Origin: Xanthomonas indica
GTDB taxonomy: Bacteria > Pseudomonadota > Gammaproteobacteria > Xanthomonadales > Xanthomonadaceae
Assembly: GCF_040529045.1 (NCBI RefSeq)
Contig: NZ_CP131914.1
Location: forward strand, 852,501-916,500
Direction: 5' to 3'
DNA length: 64,000 nt
The notes under the pieces were generated by a model. The model saw nothing but the letters and a program-made list of their open reading frames with translations. It searched no databases and was not told the DNA's origin. The position numbers were made by a program, and so were the translations under genes. Shown piece by piece: positions 35,066 to 45,241 of this stretch (position 1 is the stretch's first letter; every line of letters starts with the position of its first letter).

Positions 35066-35512
35066 ATGTACCAGCGCATCCTGATCGCCATCGATGGTTC
35101 CGAGTTGTCCGCCAAGGGTCTGCAGCAGGGCCTGGCGCTGGCCGCCGCGCTCGGCGCGGAGGTGGATATCGTCACCGTGTCCGAGCCATGGGCGATGGGC
35201 ATGTACGACGCGATGGGCTGGAGCGTGGGCTACGAGGCCAGCCCCGAGTACCGCCAGGACCGCGAAGCCGGCGCGCAGACGATCCTGGCGCCGGCACTGG
35301 CCGCCGCCGCGGCCACCGGGGTGACCGCGCACGGCCGCCACGTGCTGGACCGCTACGCCGCCGAGGGCATCATCGACATGGCCGTGGCCTGCAACAGCGA
35401 CCTGATCGTGATGACCTCGCACGGCCGCCGCGGCATGAGCCGGGTCCTGCTCGGCAGCCAGACCGCCGAAGTGCTCACCAACAGCCAGATCCCGGTGCTG
35501 GTGATCCGCTGA
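35066..35512 (+). CDS. Universal stress protein, UspA family
   Basis: 148 residues from the ATG at 35066, behind a CCGGAGG ribosome site. ILIAIDGSELSAKGLQQ starts the fold; the C-terminal ATP-binding signature is DLIVMTSHGRRGMSRVLLGS followed by AEVLTNSQIPVLVIR. Such proteins bind ATP and help survival under starvation, oxidative stress or low oxygen. The FNR-like promoter suggests induction at low oxygen, as seen for Anr-controlled Usp proteins in Pseudomonas. The 294-nt region downstream (35513-35806) shows nothing I can name. Confidence 0.93.
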   Translation: MYQRILIAIDGSELSAKGLQQGLALAAALGAEVDIVTVSEPWAMGMYDAMGWSVGYEASPEYRQDREAGAQTILAPALAAAAATGVTAHGRHVLDRYAAEGIIDMAVACNSDLIVMTSHGRRGMSRVLLGSQTAEVLTNSQIPVLVIR

Positions 35513-35806
35513 GCGGCTGACGGCCCCGCGCCGGCATCGGCGCGGAGGCTGGAACGATCGACGCCTGCGTTCGGCGGGTACCGGCGCGGCGTCGCCGCAC
35601 GCGGGATGGCGATCGCGAATGATGCCTCGCGGCCTGGGCCTAGGTAGGTCGCCGCAGGCGAGGAGCAGGCGGCGACGTAAGACCGCCGCACCGACCGCTA
35701 CCGCCGCCAGTGCCTGTCGCGCTGCTAGTGCGGCTGTCGGCCGGCGTGCGGCGGATGCGTACACACGCCGCTGCGCGCAGCCGTTTGGCAGCGCGCAGTG
35801 TGTGCA

Positions 35807-36100
35807 TCACCAGCTGTAGAGCTTCCAGTACACCGGCGAGACGTTGTCCTTGCTGCCGTCCACTTCCATGTGGCCGTCGCCGTTGCGGTCGTACAGGTAG
35901 TAGGCCGGTCCGCGCGCCGGCGTCACCTTGACCATGCGCAGCTGACCGCCCACCCGATACTCGTCGACGGTGTCGCCGTTCTCCATCTTGCGCTGGGTCG
36001 TTTCCGCGCCGCGCACGTCCACCGGCGCGCCGTCCGGGCCAAGGCCGGTCGAGGCGCAGCCCGCCAGCAGCAACAACGGGACCAGGATCAGGGCTTTCAT
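35807..36100 (-). CDS. DUF2782-like lipoprotein
   Basis: 97 residues. MKALILVPLLLLAGCAST is a signal peptide with lipobox LAGC (Cys15). The mature part has VDEYRVGGQLRMVKVTP and YYLYDRNGDGHMEVDGSKDN, matching DUF2782 proteins found near polA in Xanthomonads. The DRNGDGHME segment resembles an EF-hand-like Asp loop but is short. Function unknown; likely an envelope lipoprotein. Confidence 0.8.
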   Translation of the reverse strand: MKALILVPLLLLAGCASTGLGPDGAPVDVRGAETTQRKMENGDTVDEYRVGGQLRMVKVTPARGPAYYLYDRNGDGHMEVDGSKDNVSPVYWKLYSW

Positions 36101-36174
36101 GACGGTGTTCTCCACGGGCAGGACATGACGCAGAGTATGCGCCGAGTGTGTGCGTACGGCATGCCAATGGCGCG

Positions 36175-36785
36175 CCGGATCCTCGCTCCAAGCCCTCTCC
36201 CGGTAGGAGAGGGGCTCGCAGTTTCCTCCTCCCCTCTGAAGAAGGTGCCCCGCAGGGGCGGATGAGGGTGCGGGCGCAGCGTCGTGATCCAAGTCGGCGC
36301 GTCGCTTCGCGCCGGACCCTCACCCCAAGCCCTCTCCCGGTGGGAGAGGGGCTCGCTGTTCCCTTCTCCCCTCGGGAGAAGGTGCCCCGCAGGGGCGGAT
36401 GAGGGTACGGGCGCAGCCTCGTGGACCAAGTCAGCGCGTCGCTTCGCACCGGACCCTCACCCCAACCCCTCTCCCGGGGGGAGAGGGGCTCTGGCTGTTC
36501 CCTTCTCCCCTCGGGAGAAGGTGCCCCGCAGGGGCGGATGAGGGTACGGGCGCAGCCTCGTGGATCAAATCAGCGAGTCGCTTCGCGCCGGACCCTCACC
36601 CCAACCCCTCTCCCGGTGGGAGAGGGGGCTCGCAGTTCCCTTCTCCCTTCGGGACCACAGCCCCCTTTTGGGGAGAAGGTGCCCCGCAGGGGCGGATGAG
36701 GGTACGGGCGCAGCCTCGTGGATCAAATCAGCGCGTCGCTTCGCGCCGACCGTCACCCCATCTCATTTCCCGCTGGGAGAGGGGC
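36175..36785. repeat. Tandem array of about five 137-158 bp hairpin units
   Basis: Units begin near 36175, 36314, 36451, 36590 and 36747. Each contains tgccccgcaggggcg, cttctccc...gggagaagg and ccctctcccggtgggagagg, all self-complementary, plus gcgcagcctcgtggatcaa(a/g)tcagcg. The fourth unit has a 20-nt insertion with its own ccccttttgggg palindrome. Last unit is truncated. Short frames inside it are repeats of one another and not genes. Confidence 0.9.
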
Positions 36786-36799
36786 TCATCGCCGCAGCG

Positions 36800-36805
36800 T
36801 AGAAT
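36800..36805 (+). promoter_or_regulatory. -10 element of polA (leaderless configuration)
   Basis: TAGAAT lies exactly 6 nt before the polA ATG, directly after the repeat array. No Shine-Dalgarno is present. Confidence 0.5.
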
Positions 36806-36811
36806 TGGCCG

Positions 36812-39583
36812 ATGAGCCGATTAGTCCTGATCGACGGGTCCAGTTACCTGTATCGCGCGTTCCACGCGCTTCCGCCGCTGACCAATGCCGCTGGCGAGCC
36901 CACCGGCGCGCTGTTCGGCGTGGTCAACATGTTGCGCGCCACCCTCAAGGAGCGCCCCGAGTACGTGGCCTTCGTGGTCGACGCGCCGGGCAAGACCTTC
37001 CGCGACGACCTGTACCCGCTGTACAAGGCCAACCGCCCGCCGATGCCCGACGAACTGCGCGCGCAGGTCGAGCCGATGTGCCAGATCGTGCATGCCCTGG
37101 GCATCACCATCCTGCGCCAGGACGGGGTCGAGGCCGACGACGTGATCGGCACGCTGGCCCTGCAGGGCGCCGGCGACGGCCTGGACGTCACCATCTCCAC
37201 CGGCGACAAGGATTTCGCCCAGCTGGTGCGCCCCGGCGTGCAGCTGGTCAACACCATGAGCGGCAGCCGCATGGATTCGGATGCGGCGGTGATGGAGAAG
37301 TTCGGGGTCTGGCCGCACCAGATCGTCGACCTGCTGGCGCTGATGGGCGACGCCATCGACAACGTGCCCGGGGTGGAGAAGTGCGGGCCCAAGACCGCGG
37401 CCAAGTGGCTGGCCGAGTACGGCTCGCTGGACGGGGTGATCGCCCACGCCGACGCGATCAAGGGCAAGATCGGCGACAACCTGCGCGCGGCGCTGGAACG
37501 CCTGCCGCTGAACCGCGAACTGGTCACCATCAAGACCGACGTGGCGCTGGCCGGCGGGCCGCGCACCCTGGGCCTGCGCGAACAGGAACCGGAGCAGCTG
37601 CGCGGCCTGTACCAGCGCTACGGCTTCACCCAGGCGCTGCGCGACCTGGACGGCGGCGTGGCCGCGCCGGAGGCCGCCAGCGAAGCCACGCCCAGCCTGC
37701 GCGGCACCGCCGCCGGCTATGCCCGCGGCGCCGCGCCGGCCGATGCCGCCGTGCTGGATCCGGCACTGGCCGCCCAAGGCGACTACACCGCGGTGAGCAC
37801 ACCCGAGCAGTTCGAGGAGTTGCTCGGGCGCCTGCGCGCCGCCGACGGCTTCGCCTTCGACACCGAGACCGACGCGCTGGACGCGATGCGCGCCAACCTG
37901 GTCGGGCTCAGCTTCGCCACCGAGCCGGGCCGCGCCGACTACCTGCCGCTGGGCCACGACTATCCCGGCGCACCGGTGCAACTGGATCGCGCGCTGGCGC
38001 TGGCGCTGCTGAAACCGCTGCTGGAGGATCCGGCCAAGGCCAAGGTCGGCCAGCACGGCAAGTACGACCTGCACGTGCTGCGCCGCCACGGCGTGGAAGT
38101 GCAGGGCTACGCCGACGACACCATGCTGGAGAGCTTCGTGCTCAATTCCACCGCCAGCCGCCACGACATGGATTCGCTGGCCCGGCGCTACCTGGGCTAC
38201 GACACGGTCAAGTACGAGGACGTGGCCGGCAAGGGCGCCAAGCAGATCGCCTTCTCGCAGGTGGCCATCGACGACGCCACCCGCTACGCCGCCGAGGACG
38301 CCGACATCACCCTGCGCCTGCACCGCACGCTGTCGGCGCAGCTGGACGCCGAGCCGGCGCTGGCGCGGGTCTACCGCGAGATCGAGATGCCGCTGGTGCC
38401 GGTGCTGGCGCGGGTCGAGGCCAACGGCGTGTGCGTGGACATCGCCGAGCTGCGCAGGCAGAGCCAGGACCTGAGCCAGCGCATGCTGGCGGCGCAACAG
38501 AAGGCCACCGAGCTGGCCGGGCGCAGCTTCAACATGGACTCGCCCAAGCAACTGCAGGCGGTGCTGTTCGACGAGCTGAAGCTGCCGGCGGTGCTGAAGA
38601 CCCCCAAGGGCCAGCCCAGCACCAACGAGGAGGCGCTGGAGGCGATCGCCGACCAGCACGAGCTGCCGCGGGTGATCCTGGAATACCGCGGCCTGGCCAA
38701 GCTGCGCAGCACCTACACCGACAAGCTGCCGGAGATGGTCAATCCCGACACCGGCCGCGTGCACACCAGCTACCACCAGGCCGGCGCCGCCACCGGGCGG
38801 CTGTCCTCCTCCGATCCCAACCTGCAGAACATCCCGATCCGCACCGACGACGGCCGCCGCATCCGCCGCGCCTTCGTCGCCCCGCCCGGGCGCAAGCTGA
38901 TCGCCTGCGACTATTCGCAGATCGAGCTGCGGATCATGGCCCACCTCTCCGAGGACCCGGGCCTGCTGCGCGCCTTCGGCAGCGGCGTGGACGTGCACCG
39001 CGCCACCGCCGCCGAGGTGTTCGGGCGCAAGCTCGAAGAGGTCACCGGCAACGAGCGCCGCGCCGCCAAGGCGATCAACTTCGGCCTGATGTACGGCATG
39101 AGCGCGTTCGGCCTGGCCCGCAACCTGGGCATCGGCCGTGGCGAGGCCCAGGACTACGTGGCGCTGTACTTCAGCCGCTACCCGGGCGTGCGCGACTTCA
39201 TGGAGCGCATGCGCGAGCAGGCACGCACCCAGGGCTACGTGGAGACCCTGTTCGGCCGCCGCCTGTACCTGAACGACATCAACGCCCGCCAGCAGGGCCT
39301 GCGCGCCGGTGCCGAGCGTGCGGCGATCAACGCGCCGATGCAGGGCACCGCCGCCGACATCATCAAGCGCGCCATGGTCGGCGTGGACGCCTGGCTGCAG
39401 GCGCACCGCGACCGCGCACTGATGATCCTGCAGGTGCACGACGAACTGGTGTTCGAGGCGGATGCCGATTTCGTCGACACCCTGCTGCCGGAGGTGACCC
39501 GGCGCATGGCCGCGGCGGCGGAGCTGAAGGTGCCGCTGGTGGTGGACAGCGGGGTGGGCGACAACTGGGACGAGGCACATTGA
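36812..39583 (+). CDS. polA: DNA polymerase I
   Basis: 923 residues, full length. Domains: 5'-3' exonuclease (about 1-290; DGSSYLYRAFHALPPL, GVEADDVIGTLA, STGDKDFAQLV), 3'-5' exonuclease (about 320-510; FDTETDALD near 350 and DADITLRLH, so proofreading residues are kept), and family A polymerase (about 520-923; AATGRLSSSDPNLQNIPIR, DYSQIELRIMAHLS near 700, RRAAKAINFGLMYGMS, and VHDELVFEAD near 876). It fills gaps in repair and removes RNA primers. An sX13-like sRNA follows. Confidence 0.98.
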   Translation: MSRLVLIDGSSYLYRAFHALPPLTNAAGEPTGALFGVVNMLRATLKERPEYVAFVVDAPGKTFRDDLYPLYKANRPPMPDELRAQVEPMCQIVHALGITILRQDGVEADDVIGTLALQGAGDGLDVTISTGDKDFAQLVRPGVQLVNTMSGSRMDSDAAVMEKFGVWPHQIVDLLALMGDAIDNVPGVEKCGPKTAAKWLAEYGSLDGVIAHADAIKGKIGDNLRAALERLPLNRELVTIKTDVALAGGPRTLGLREQEPEQLRGLYQRYGFTQALRDLDGGVAAPEAASEATPSLRGTAAGYARGAAPADAAVLDPALAAQGDYTAVSTPEQFEELLGRLRAADGFAFDTETDALDAMRANLVGLSFATEPGRADYLPLGHDYPGAPVQLDRALALALLKPLLEDPAKAKVGQHGKYDLHVLRRHGVEVQGYADDTMLESFVLNSTASRHDMDSLARRYLGYDTVKYEDVAGKGAKQIAFSQVAIDDATRYAAEDADITLRLHRTLSAQLDAEPALARVYREIEMPLVPVLARVEANGVCVDIAELRRQSQDLSQRMLAAQQKATELAGRSFNMDSPKQLQAVLFDELKLPAVLKTPKGQPSTNEEALEAIADQHELPRVILEYRGLAKLRSTYTDKLPEMVNPDTGRVHTSYHQAGAATGRLSSSDPNLQNIPIRTDDGRRIRRAFVAPPGRKLIACDYSQIELRIMAHLSEDPGLLRAFGSGVDVHRATAAEVFGRKLEEVTGNERRAAKAINFGLMYGMSAFGLARNLGIGRGEAQDYVALYFSRYPGVRDFMERMREQARTQGYVETLFGRRLYLNDINARQQGLRAGAERAAINAPMQGTAADIIKRAMVGVDAWLQAHRDRALMILQVHDELVFEADADFVDTLLPEVTRRMAAAAELKVPLVVDSGVGDNWDEAH

Positions 39584-39930
39584 TCGCCCGGGTCCCGGGG
39601 ATGCACCCGGGACTCGGCCTGCGCTGCGGTGTCTTGCGTAGACATCGCACGCGTGCACCGCGGATATCGAAATCGGATTTTCCCGGGGATTATCCCGCCA
39701 GTGATTTTCGCTTTCCCATTCGCGTTGGTTTTTTGACCGTCCAAGCGCTGTGCGCCGCGGAATTCCAACTGGCGTCACACCTGCAGCCATGCGGCGCAGC
39801 AGCCATTGAACGGAATTTTGACGCGGCGTATTCGTATCGATTTTTGGGAATGAATCCGTCCTTAATCTGACGAATTTTTAACTTAAATCTTCACGAACGA
39901 GCAAGGTGGGAAATGTTCTTATATCCCTCG

Positions 39931-40053
39931 ACAGGCGCAATACCTGTCGCGGATCTCCTCCCATCCCCTGGAGCAGATCCAGGAACGGCGACTCCTCCCC
40001 AAGTCCCCGTTCCCTGGCCCCGCCGACCTCCCCCTGGTCCGCGGGGCTTTTTT
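39931..40053 (+). ncRNA. sX13: sX13-like regulatory small RNA
   Basis: Four stem-loops in a row: cgacagg/cctgtcg (39929-39949), ggatct/agatcc (39951-39980), ggaacgg/ccgttcc (39982-40013) and gccccgc/gcggggc (40017-40047) with six T after it. Loops two to four each expose a C-rich run (CTCCCATCCCC, CTCCCC, CTCCCCC). This architecture, and the location after polA, match sX13 of Xanthomonas, a Hfq-independent sRNA that pairs through C-rich loops with G-rich mRNA sites and affects virulence. TTATAT at 39919-39924 is a possible -10. The 5' end is approximate; sX13 is about 115 nt. Confidence 0.75.
40017..40053 (+). terminator. Terminator of the sX13-like RNA
   Basis: gccccgc (40017-40023) pairs with gcggggc (40041-40047), with an inner gacc/ggtc stem, followed by TTTTTT (40048-40053). 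Confidence 0.85.
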
Positions 40054-40100
40054 ATGCCCGCAGGTTTTTGACGCCGCGCCGGCGGCGTGCGTTGCCGCAT

Positions 40101-41275
<1,175 letters not shown>

Positions 41276-41338
41276 GAAGCTGGCTGTGTCAGGCGTCAGC
41301 GGGGGGCTGCGCGGACGGCGTGTGCCGGTCGGTGTGCG

Positions 41339-41899
41339 TCAGCGGCGGAACTCGGCGCGGATCGCGGGGCGGCACAGTTGGTAGACCAGCCAGCCGTGCA
41401 GGCCGGCGAAGACCAGGGCGGTCAGCGCGCCGCTGACCATGAAGGTGATCCGGCCCAGGGCCAGGTCGTGCTGCATCTGCTGCAGATCGAAGGCATGCTG
41501 CGGCGCCCAGGCTTGCAGCATGTCGAGCAGTTGCCACAGCAGCGGCAGCACCGCGAAGTTGGCCGTGGCGGTGACCACCAGGAACACGATGAAGGCCAGC
41601 CGCGCCCACTCGCGCCGCTGCAGCAGCGCCCACGCCGCCGCGCACAGGCCCGCGGACAGCAGCGCGGTCAGCCAGGACAGCGCCAGCGCATGGGTCACGC
41701 ACCATTGCAGCAGCGACGGCAACGCCAGGCCGGCCTGGCGCAGCACGCCGTCGATCGCCCCCTCGGGCAGCGCCAACAGCAGCAGGGCCTGGCCAATCCC
41801 GTACAGCAGCGACAGCACCCCCAGCAGCAGCGTGAGCTTAGCCATCGCATCGATGGTCTGGTTGCGGGCAGCGGTCAGGGGCAAGGGCGGGGGCGGCAT
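41339..41899 (-). CDS. Hypothetical four-helix membrane protein
   Basis: 186 residues from the ATG at 41899, which has an AAGGACC ribosome site; longer starts are unsupported. Four hydrophobic segments (about 20-44, 66-90, 98-122, 146-172) with a loop HAFDLQQMQHDLALGR between the last two. N-terminus PPPPLPLTAARNQ is likely cytoplasmic. No family recognised with confidence. The gene follows hemF's promoter region head-to-tail. Confidence 0.7.
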   Translation of the reverse strand: MPPPPLPLTAARNQTIDAMAKLTLLLGVLSLLYGIGQALLLLALPEGAIDGVLRQAGLALPSLLQWCVTHALALSWLTALLSAGLCAAAWALLQRREWARLAFIVFLVVTATANFAVLPLLWQLLDMLQAWAPQHAFDLQQMQHDLALGRITFMVSGALTALVFAGLHGWLVYQLCRPAIRAEFRR

Positions 41900-42175
41900 C
41901 GGCGGTCCTTCGGTCGGGGCGACACCGGCATGTGCGTCGGCGGCAATCCGGCAAGGATAGGGACGGTGGACCCGGGCGCAAGCCGGGTGCGCGCGAGAGG
42001 ACGCGGTCACGCGCAGGTTCCGAGCGCGCGGCCTCGCGGCCGGGGCACGGCCGATGCGGTGTCGCCAGGCGCGGACTACGGCAAGGTCGTGCCCATGCCG
42101 TCCGGTCGAACGGCATGGCTACGAATGCGCAGGGGCGCGAGCACCGTGTCGTGTCCTGGTAGCTGCGGGCGCTTG

Positions 42176-42244
42176 CGTAGGAGCGGCTTCAGCCGCGACG
42201 AGGCGTGCCCGGTAACGCGCGTCGCGGCTGAAGCCGCTCCTACG
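42176..42244. repeat. Inverted REP pair (BIME-like), copy 2
   Basis: cgtaggagcggcttcagccg and its inverse cggctgaagccgctcctacg enclose a spacer with cgaggcgtgcccggtaacgc. It lies between the S9 peptidase 3' end and the start side of the membrane protein gene. The remainder of the 460-nt gap 41900-42359 shows no gene. Confidence 0.87.
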
Positions 42245-42359
42245 GGACGGCGCGGTGCGTGACGGGTGCAGGTGCTCGGCGGGATCCTGCGGGCGCCGAC
42301 GCGGCGGCGCCCCGGCGCCTGCCGCACGTCGACGGCAGGCGCCTCGGCGAGCGGCCGGC

Positions 42360-44744
42360 TCAGTGCAGCTCGCGCTCGAACAGCTTGAGGATGCGCTTGT
42401 ACTCGTCCAGCCAGGAGTCGGCGCGGGTGAAGCCGTGCTTCTCCAGCGGGTACGGCGCGATCTCCCAGTTGTCCTTGTGCAGCTCGATCAGCTTCTGGGT
42501 CATGTCCACCGAGTCCTTGAAGAACACGTTGTCGTCGACCATGCCGTGGGCGATCAGCAGGTGGTCGCGCAGCCCGCTGGCGTACTCGATCGGCGAGGAG
42601 GTGCGGTAGGCCTCCGGGTCCAGGTCCGGGGTGTTGAGGATGTTGGAGGTGTACTCATGGTTGTACTGGCTCCAGTCGGCCACCGGACGCAGCGCGGCGC
42701 CGGCCTTGAACGTGCCAGGGCTGCGGAACAGCGCCATGTAGGTCATGAAGCCGCCGTAGGATCCGCCGTAGATGCCGGCGCGGCTGCGGTCGCCCTGCTT
42801 GCTGTCGACTAGCCAGTCCAGGCCGTCCAGGTAGTCCTCCAGTTCCGGATGGCCCATGTCGCGGTAGATCGCGGTGCGCCAGTCGCGGCCGTAACCGGCG
42901 CTGGCGCGGTAGTCCAGGTCCAGCACGATGTAGCCCTTCTGCACCAGCAGGTTATGGAACATCTGCTCGCGGAAGTACGGGCTGTAGCGCGCCGAGACGT
43001 TCTGCAGGTAGCCGGCGCCGTGCACGAACATCACCACCGGGTAGCGCTTGCCCGGCTCCGGCTGCGCCGGACCGTAGTACTTGCCCCAGACGGTGCCGGC
43101 GCCGTGCTTGGACGGCACCTGCACGAACTGCGGCTGCACCCACGGGCGCGCCTTGAACGCGGCGCTACGGGTGTCGGTGAGCACGCGCGCATTGCCGCCG
43201 GCGGCCGGCAGCACTGCCAGTTGCGGCGGCAGGTAGGGGCCGGAGTAGTGCACCAGCAACTGCTGGCCGTCCGGCGACAGCGCGAAGTCCTCGACGCCGT
43301 CCAGCGCGGTCAGTTCGGCGACGCTGTCGTTGCGCAGGTCGAGCTTGCACACCTCGTAGTCGCCCGGCCACTTGCGGTTGCACAGGAACAGGAAGCCCTG
43401 GCCGTCGGCGCTGATCACCGGCGCGGACACTTCCCACTTGCCGGAGGTGCGCTGGCGCGGTTTCTCGTTGCCGCGCTGGGTGTACAGGTGCGAATAGCCG
43501 GACTGCTCGGACAGCAGCCACAGCGTCTGGTTGTCCGGCATCCAGCCGAAATCGTTGAAGCTCCAGTTGATCCAGGCCGGATCGGTGAGGCGGTGGCGCG
43601 GCTGCAGCACCGCCTTGTCCAGGTCGACGCTGGCGATCCAGCGGTCCTTGTTGTCCACCGCACGCAGCAGCACGGCGACGTTGCGGCCGTCCTCGCTCCA
43701 GTGCATCGAGGCGCCGCTGCCGTCGCCGTCGGTCTCCACGCGCACCGCGCGCGGGCCCTGCAGCGGCTCCTGCTTGGCGGCCTTGCGCAGCGCCGCCAGC
43801 GGATCGGTGCCGATGCCGGGCAGCACCGACAGGTCGAGCTTGCGCGCGGTGCCGGCCACCGCATCGACCAGCCACAGGGTCTGCGCCACCGGCGAATTGC
43901 GCCCGACCAGGGTGCGCGCTTCCTGGAATTCGGCGTAGCCGGACTCGGTCACGTAGCGCGGCATCTTGCTGTCGCGGCCTTCCTCGGCGCCCTTGGCGTG
44001 GGTCACCACCAGCAGGTGGCGGCCGTCCGGCGACAGCGCGCTGTCGTCGACCACCACGTCGTCGCCCAGGTACACCGGCGCCGGCGCGCGGCTGCTGTCG
44101 GCGCGGCGCCAGGCCTGCTCCTGCTGGCGCAGCAGGTCGCGCTGTGCGCGGTCGCGGGCCAGGGTTTCCAGCGTGCGCAGTTGCTGCTCGCGCAGCACGT
44201 CGGGCTTGGGCGCGGCATCGGGATCGCGCTCGGCCTTGAGCACCGCGGCCTGCTGCACGCCGCCGCCGGGGCTCCAGCGGTACCAATCGTTGCCGACCCG
44301 CCACAGCGCGCCGCCGTCGGTGGTGAATTGCGGCCGCGCCGCGGCCTGGTTGCTGCGGGTCAGTTGGGTCAGCGCGCCGCTGCGCAGGTCGCGCAGGAAC
44401 ACGTCGCCGTTGCGCACGAACAGCATGCGCTGGCGGCGTGCGTCGTAGACCGGGTTGGCCGCATCCAGGGTGCTGCGCTGGGCGTCCTCGACCCGCTGCG
44501 CGGCGGTGCCGTCGATGCCCTGGCGGTAGGTGTCGCGCACCGGGCTGCCGGTGCGCTTGAGCTGGTACTGCACCTGGTGCCCGTCCCAGGCCCACCACGC
44601 GTCCTCGACCGGCGGCCCGATCCAGTCCGGATCGGCCATGGCCTGCTCGATGGTCAGCGGGGCGGCGGCATCCTGGGCCGCGGCCAGCGGCGGCAGGCAG
44701 GACAGGGACAGCAACACAACAGCGCTCAGGGCGAGACGACGCAT
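42360..44744 (-). CDS. S9 family serine peptidase (dipeptidyl peptidase IV-like)
   Basis: 794 residues from the ATG at 44744, at the start of a signal peptide (MRRLALSAVVLLSLSCLPPLAAA). A beta-propeller domain fills residues about 50-520; an alpha/beta hydrolase domain follows. The nucleophile lies in YGGSYGGFMTYMALF (Ser near 661), the Asp in RPVADWSQYNHEY or HGMVDDNVFF, and the His in LEKHGFTRAD (about 769). It removes short peptides from N-termini in the periplasm or outside; specificity for proline is inferred. Confidence 0.92.
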   Translation of the reverse strand: MRRLALSAVVLLSLSCLPPLAAAQDAAAPLTIEQAMADPDWIGPPVEDAWWAWDGHQVQYQLKRTGSPVRDTYRQGIDGTAAQRVEDAQRSTLDAANPVYDARRQRMLFVRNGDVFLRDLRSGALTQLTRSNQAAARPQFTTDGGALWRVGNDWYRWSPGGGVQQAAVLKAERDPDAAPKPDVLREQQLRTLETLARDRAQRDLLRQQEQAWRRADSSRAPAPVYLGDDVVVDDSALSPDGRHLLVVTHAKGAEEGRDSKMPRYVTESGYAEFQEARTLVGRNSPVAQTLWLVDAVAGTARKLDLSVLPGIGTDPLAALRKAAKQEPLQGPRAVRVETDGDGSGASMHWSEDGRNVAVLLRAVDNKDRWIASVDLDKAVLQPRHRLTDPAWINWSFNDFGWMPDNQTLWLLSEQSGYSHLYTQRGNEKPRQRTSGKWEVSAPVISADGQGFLFLCNRKWPGDYEVCKLDLRNDSVAELTALDGVEDFALSPDGQQLLVHYSGPYLPPQLAVLPAAGGNARVLTDTRSAAFKARPWVQPQFVQVPSKHGAGTVWGKYYGPAQPEPGKRYPVVMFVHGAGYLQNVSARYSPYFREQMFHNLLVQKGYIVLDLDYRASAGYGRDWRTAIYRDMGHPELEDYLDGLDWLVDSKQGDRSRAGIYGGSYGGFMTYMALFRSPGTFKAGAALRPVADWSQYNHEYTSNILNTPDLDPEAYRTSSPIEYASGLRDHLLIAHGMVDDNVFFKDSVDMTQKLIELHKDNWEIAPYPLEKHGFTRADSWLDEYKRILKLFERELH

Positions 44745-45241
44745 CTGGAATTCCGGACGAACGGCAAACCGCAAGCGTAGCAGCCGGCAGGGCGGCGGCG
44801 ATTGCGCCATCGGTCATGGGCGGGCTGGGTCAAGGCGATCGGAGCAAGCGCCGCGGCCCGGTCGTGGTGGCGCCCATTCAGGGACCTGGCGCCCGCTTCG
44901 GTCATCGATCGTGCCGCGGACGATGCAAGCGTGTGCTGGGAGGGCTCGAGCGCTGGCGTCAGTGCATTGAAAACACCCGCCCGTGATGCCGCGCTTCCCT
45001 CGGTGCGCGCAAGCGCAACGCAAGCTGCTTGCACATGTTTCGGCTACATGCGCGGCCACACAGGGTCGGCGTGGTCGGCATCTGCCCCGTCCGCGTGAGC
45101 GCACGTGCAGGACGCACCACGCACCACTCACTCTCGCGACGGTGCTGCTGCGACAAGACGCCACTGCGACAAACCGTCACATCCCATTTCGCCGCGCCGC
45201 ACCAACAATAGGCATCGTTTCCGCTGCCTCAGGCGCACCCC
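44745..45241. other. 497-nt intergenic region upstream of cydA
   Basis: No convincing gene. It must contain promoters for the S9 peptidase (minus) and cydA (plus). I searched for an FNR/ANR box near cydA and saw none that is clear. Confidence 0.6.

Noticed and set aside
35619-35819. 66-codon frame between the Usp and DUF2782 genes
   Set aside because: Arg/Ala-rich, no ribosome site, and it runs into the 3' end of the lipoprotein gene on the opposite strand.
36175-36785. CRISPR-like regular repeats
   Set aside because: Units are 137-158 bp and nearly identical throughout, with no short repeat alternating with unique spacers and no cas genes.
36821-39790. A 989-codon open frame antisense to polA
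   Set aside because: It mirrors polA codon positions, is rich in His/Gln/Ala and has no family motif; it is a high-GC shadow frame.
44745-45241. Small genes in the 497-nt gap before cydA
   Set aside because: All frames are shadow-like (Arg/Ala/Ser-rich), overlap each other on both strands and lack ribosome sites.
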